Source: Thermosporothrix hazakensis (GTDB lineage: Bacteria > Chloroflexota > Ktedonobacteria > Ktedonobacterales > Ktedonobacteraceae). Taken from it: a DNA stretch of 64,000 bases. Position 1 is the stretch's first letter. Every line of letters begins with the position of its first letter. The stretch covers positions 1 to 64,000 of the forward strand of contig NZ_QKUF01000006.1 of the NCBI RefSeq assembly GCF_003253565.1, written 5' to 3'. The translations under genes were made by a program, and so were the position numbers. The notes below the pieces were generated by a model, which was not told the origin of the DNA, searched no databases, and worked only from the letters and a program-made list of their open reading frames with translations. Below are positions 61,020-64,000 of this stretch, piece by piece.

Positions 61020-61994
61020 TCATTCTCGCTGTGGCTCGGGAGGGACGGTATCGGCGATCTGCAACAGGTTTTGTCCGAGCTTGCGTATAGCGTCACGTAG
61101 CTCCGGAGGCTGATGGACGACAAAAGGAAAACCTATAACAAGCAGGTAGCGAGCCAATTCATCCAGGCTAAAATACGTGGTTTCAAAGAGCGTTCCCGCT
61201 TTCGTCGGCGTTAAGGTACCATAGGACGAGGGGATTTTATGTCGCACCAGATGCAGTGCAGCCTGAAACTCAACCTGGACGTGCCAGCGAGCCGGGACGG
61301 CCAGAAAGTGCTTGTGAATAAACTCCTGATAATCGAAGCTCTCATCCTTCGCGAACTTGTCTGCAAGGACCTCCATGCGCTGGATGCGGTCAAGGCGAAA
61401 CTGTCGATAATCTTTTCGTAAGCGACAGTAGGCGACAAGGTGCCAGTGCCCGCGCCAACCAAGCAGGCCATAAGGCTCAACTTCCCGTTGAGTGATAACA
61501 TTATAATGCGAACAATATTCCAGCGCGACGATATGTTGTTCGTGGATGGCTGTACTGAGTTTCACTAATAGTGAGGCATCAGGGCGTGTCTCGTTTTGAT
61601 GAGGGGAAAGCATAATGTTTGATGAGATCGCCTGTAGACGCTCGCGACCATGAAACGGGAGGACGCGATAGACCTTTGCAAGCGCTCCTTCAACTGCAAC
61701 TGGAGAGATCTCAATCTCAAGCCAATGTGCGCCCAGGAGACCGAGAACTACTGCTGTGGCCTCTTCTTCTGTGAAAAGCAAGGGAGGAAGCTTAAAACCA
61801 GGACGTAAACGATAGCCGCCGCCCGGTCCCCGAGCCCCTTCAATGGGCATACCCATATCTTGAAGCATCTGAATATAGCGGCGGATGGTGCGAGGTTCGA
61901 CCTCAAGGCGCTGTGCCAGTTCCTCTCCACTCATAGAAGGGCGCGTTTGCAGTAATTCTAGAATTGTCAGCAAGCGAGTTGTTGGGCTATACAT
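61020..61994 (-). CDS. HTH- and WYL-domain transcriptional regulator (YafY-like)
   Basis: 324 residues. The N-terminal HTH (about 1-60) reads TTRLLTILELLQTRPSMSGEELAQRLEVEPRTIRRYIQMLQDMGMPIEG; then PPLLFTEEEATAVVLGL and the WYL domain with VEPYGLLGWRGHWHLVAYCRLRKDYRQFRLDRI. The WYL ligand-binding site binds nucleic acid or nucleotides in several defence regulators. Start at ATG 61994 (ggag nine bases ahead). It is divergent from ridA, whose promoter has an inverted repeat, and is co-directional with the Argonaute 149 bases downstream. Confidence 0.88.
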   Translation of the reverse strand: MYSPTTRLLTILELLQTRPSMSGEELAQRLEVEPRTIRRYIQMLQDMGMPIEGARGPGGGYRLRPGFKLPPLLFTEEEATAVVLGLLGAHWLEIEISPVAVEGALAKVYRVLPFHGRERLQAISSNIMLSPHQNETRPDASLLVKLSTAIHEQHIVALEYCSHYNVITQREVEPYGLLGWRGHWHLVAYCRLRKDYRQFRLDRIQRMEVLADKFAKDESFDYQEFIHKHFLAVPARWHVQVEFQAALHLVRHKIPSSYGTLTPTKAGTLFETTYFSLDELARYLLVIGFPFVVHQPPELRDAIRKLGQNLLQIADTVPPEPQRE

Positions 61995-62119
61995 TATTTC
62001 TATCTCCATGCTCTAGATTGCGCAGGTATATGGCTCATCTCAAGTATGCCTGAAATGGTCCCATTTCTGCAAGAGGAACGAGCAACCTCGTGCAATCAGG
62101 GCGGAATATGCCCTCTTTC

Positions 62120-62141
62120 TTCTGTATACTTACATACAGAA
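62120..62141. promoter_or_regulatory. operator palindrome between WYL regulator and ridA
   Basis: TTCTGTAT-N6-ATACAGAA, perfect eight-base arms; a -10-like TATACT (62125-62130) lies inside it. aaggag of ridA follows at 62152. A fitting site for the divergent WYL regulator. Confidence 0.55.
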
Positions 62142-62163
62142 AACACCCAACAAGGAGACTATT

Positions 62164-62581
62164 ATGATCGAACATTTGAACCCTGAGACACTCCATAGAA
62201 ATATGGCTTTTACGCAGGCTGTAAGTGTGACTGGACCGGTGAAAATGGTGTATATTGGTGGGCAGAATGCAGTAGATCAACAAGGGAATATTGTTGGAAA
62301 GGGCGATGTGCGGGCTCAGACTCAACAGGTGCTGGAGAATATAGAGAAGGTGCTGACTGCGGCTGGAGCGCGGCCAGAGCATATTATTAAATGGACCGTC
62401 TTGCTGGTTCAGGGGTGTCCGCTTCAGCCCGGTTTCGAGGCCTTTCAGCGCTTCTGGGGGGAACCGTCCAAACCCGCCAATCATTTCGATGTGTTATGTC
62501 GCTGGTCTGGCGCATCCCGATTTCCTGCTAGAAATAGATGCTGTCGCTGCCGTTCCTCTATTGGACGAATCCGCGAAGTAG
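62164..62581 (+). pseudogene. RidA-family enamine/imine deaminase, frameshifted
   Basis: The first ~108 residues are RidA: VKMVYIGGQNAVDQQGNIVGKGDVRAQTQQVLENIEKVL and VLLVQGCPLQPGFEAFQRFWGEPSKP. Around 62480-62500 the frame is lost; ISMCYVAGLAHPDFLLEIDAVAAVPLLDE, the conserved C-terminus, continues in another frame and ends at the TAG 62579-62581. As read, translation instead continues into the next gene. One small indel restores the protein, so a sequencing error is possible. RidA family members remove reactive enamines or imines formed by PLP enzymes. Confidence 0.7.
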
Positions 62582-62610
62582 GACTATTGCTGAAGGATTG
62601 TGAGGCTATA

Positions 62611-63084
62611 GTGAACACGCATAATGAACAGAAAGAAGTATATCTATACGAACCCTTACGCGAACAGCGTGTTGTTGGGCAGACAAAAAAAGCAGGCTTC
62701 CAGATAGGAGTACGGAGAACGATTGCAGTATCAGTTGAGGATGCGTGGGCAATGCTGACATCCGCTGAAGGGTTAGGGCTCTGGTTAGGAGCGCCCCTTC
62801 AACTGGAGCCAGGAGCTTCCTATCAGGCGTCAGATGGGGCTACAGGCACGGTAAGCGTCGTCAATCCTGAAGAGAACATCCGGCTGACATGGCTTCCCCG
62901 GCTTCATTGGCCGCGTGCGTCAATAGTTCAGGTGCGTGTTATTCCAAATGGTGCAAAAACGGTGATCAGTTTTCATCAGGAGCACTTGCCCGGTCCCTTC
63001 GAGCGGGCTCGGATGCGCGAGCACTGGACGAAGGTGCTTGATGCTCTGCAAGCCTCTCTGGGAAAAAACAGGGAAAGCATATAA
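62611..63084 (+). CDS. SRPBCC/AHSA1-family protein
   Basis: 157 residues starting at GTG 62611 with gagg five bases ahead. IGVRRTIAVSVEDAWAMLTSAEGLGLWLGA is the N-terminal beta-alpha segment of the START-like fold, and ERARMREHWTKVLDALQAS the long C-terminal helix, with VRVIPNGAKTVISFHQEHLPGP between. It lies in the same frame as the damaged ridA, so an uncorrected annotation would fuse the two. Small-ligand binding is the general family role. Confidence 0.75.
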   Translation: MNTHNEQKEVYLYEPLREQRVVGQTKKAGFQIGVRRTIAVSVEDAWAMLTSAEGLGLWLGAPLQLEPGASYQASDGATGTVSVVNPEENIRLTWLPRLHWPRASIVQVRVIPNGAKTVISFHQEHLPGPFERARMREHWTKVLDALQASLGKNRESI

Positions 63085-63314
63085 GCTATATCAGCATTCA
63101 CTTGTGCCTGAAAAAATAGCTCTTCTCCTTTCAAAATCGATAGTAAGGAAAAACTCGAAGGGGAGTGAGATATGTTATACCGATGTACAGTCATCAGCTT
63201 GATAAGAGTTTATATAGCGAGAAGAAGAGAGATAACAGGATAGCTCTTCCGAACAGGGAAAGTGGCTTCTGGAGCGGGTCACAACCGAATCGACTCGAAA
63301 AAGAGAGACGTCCG

Positions 63315-63545
63315 ATGCGAGGTTGCAAGCTGCACTTGTCATTACACTATGAACCTGAATTGTCCTCTTGTACCGATGATAGGTCTCCTGTGGCTAATGA
63401 AGATGTTGAAGATCTGTTGTCTCTCTTGCAGGAGATACTGGAAATGCTGCTTTTTGAGCAGGAAGCGATCGGCTTTTCTCCTCGCTCCTTATTGAGAACA
63501 AGCAGGCAAGAGAACACGATGGACGAGCTTTCCTGCCTGCTTTAA
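63315..63545 (+). CDS. small hypothetical protein
   Basis: 76 residues from ATG 63315 (a purine-rich gagaga is ahead, but weak); the frame opens at 63165. Content is mixed, with a helical SPVANEDVEDLLSLLQEILEMLLFEQEAIGF. No family is known. It ends two bases before the P450 stop codon on the other strand. Confidence 0.35.
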   Translation: MRGCKLHLSLHYEPELSSCTDDRSPVANEDVEDLLSLLQEILEMLLFEQEAIGFSPRSLLRTSRQENTMDELSCLL

Positions 63546-63547
63546 AG

Positions 63548-64000
63548 CTAGAATTCGAGCGGTAGGCTGCGAAGCGCACGGAATTTTGACCCGCTCCATA
63601 CGAGTTGTTCAGGAGGGACAGCCAGGCGCAAGTGAGGGAGACGCCGAATCAGCGTTCCAATCGCAATCTGACTTTCCTGGCGGGCTAAAGGCGCTCCCAG
63701 ACAAACGTGAATGCCTTTGCCAAACGCGACATGTTTGTTTTCTTCCCGGGTAATATCCAGCTTTTCGGGATGCTCGAATACATCAGGATCAAGGTTAGCC
63801 GCTGTCAGTCCGACGAGCACGATATCACCCTTGCGAATCTGCTTGCCATAGAGTGTTGTGTCTTCCATTGCCCAATGGGATCCGGCTGCAAAGATTGGTC
63901 CAGTATAGCGTAATAATTCTTCTATAGTGGATGGAAGCAGCGACGGGTCTTGCTGAAGCAGTTGTAATTGATCCGGGTGCAGCAACAATTCGAGGACGCC
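63548..64000 (-). CDS. cytochrome P450, C-terminal part (runs off the window)
   Basis: The last ~150 residues of a bacterial P450. The K-helix ExxR is in TIEELLRYTGP (E..R), and the haem-binding loop is FGKGIHVCLGAPLAR with the thiolate cysteine. The translated frame continues to the end of the window (GVLELLLHPDQLQLLQQDP precedes it), so the start lies beyond 64000. Substrate not readable. Convergent with the small hypothetical gene. Confidence 0.9.
   Translation of the reverse strand, partial: GVLELLLHPDQLQLLQQDPSLLPSTIEELLRYTGPIFAAGSHWAMEDTTLYGKQIRKGDIVLVGLTAANLDPDVFEHPEKLDITREENKHVAFGKGIHVCLGAPLARQESQIAIGTLIRRLPHLRLAVPPEQLVWSGSKFRALRSLPLEF

Noticed and set aside
1..64000. CRISPR arrays, rRNA, tRNA or complete insertion sequences
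   Set aside because: None seen: the only regular repeats are the parS-like palindromes, which have irregular spacing, and no transposase was found.

Overview
The window reads as chromosomal DNA of a Ktedonobacteria-like member of the Chloroflexota. This rests on the gene mix: coenzyme F420 biosynthesis and an F420-type oxidoreductase, a Ser/Thr kinase fused to WD40 repeats, a membrane-anchored zinc-ribbon protein, CPCC and DinB proteins, many GNAT acetyltransferases and stand-alone methyltransferases, and moderate GC content with long intergenic gaps. The taxonomic call is inference from gene content; there is no rRNA or tRNA gene here.

Layout. 0.3-6.4 kb: cytochrome oxidase assembly protein CtaG, a methyltransferase, a leucine-rich-repeat protein, a broken HAD hydrolase, a tandem GNAT and a PP2C phosphatase behind a PadR repressor. 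7.0-8.5 kb: a gene-free, AT-rich stretch with nine copies of a palindrome (consensus TGGTTTCGCGAAACCA); two more lie at 13.7 and 19.7 kb. They flank a parA-parB operon (11.1-13.3 kb), so this looks like a complete partition (ParABS) locus with an unusual centromere and a ParA carrying a MerR/IS607-type DNA-binding domain. 8.6-25 kb: housekeeping and accessory enzymes (MDR and SDR oxidoreductases, VOC, a virginiamycin-B-lyase-like propeller, a LysR/MFS pair, HIT, DinB). 25-30.7 kb: an ATP-grasp ligase with a small membrane or lipoprotein partner, a candidate small RNA, a decayed ABC-2 permease, a methyltransferase and an AraC/VOC pair. 30.8-34.3 kb: a heterodimeric ABC exporter whose promoter shares its operator with padR. 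34.7-41.3 kb: fbiC-ribD-ribA*, which looks dedicated to making the F420 deazaflavin, followed by an F420-type oxidoreductase. 41.9-48.8 kb: universal stress protein, kinase-WD40 and a giant GT2/GT-C glycosyltransferase fusion. 48.9-57.6 kb: YbaK, two YHS proteins each preceded by a CsoR-like operator, ArsR, a DHA2 exporter with LysR, GNAT, an ECF sigma factor and a small basic protein. 58.4-64 kb: an SMR exporter, a long prokaryotic Argonaute with a complete catalytic tetrad but an altered guide 5'-end pocket, a WYL regulator, ridA, an SRPBCC protein and a partial cytochrome P450.

How the genes work together. The best-supported functional units are (i) ParABS, (ii) the F420 precursor operon, in which RibA and RibD supply 5-amino-6-ribitylaminouracil to FbiC while the DHBP-synthase half of the RibBA-like protein has lost its active site, (iii) a PadR regulon joining a phosphatase gene and an ABC exporter 28 kb apart, and (iv) WYL regulator plus Argonaute. 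Several genes carry frameshifts (HAD, ABC-2 permease, metallophosphoesterase, YHS, ridA); each could be true decay or a sequencing error.
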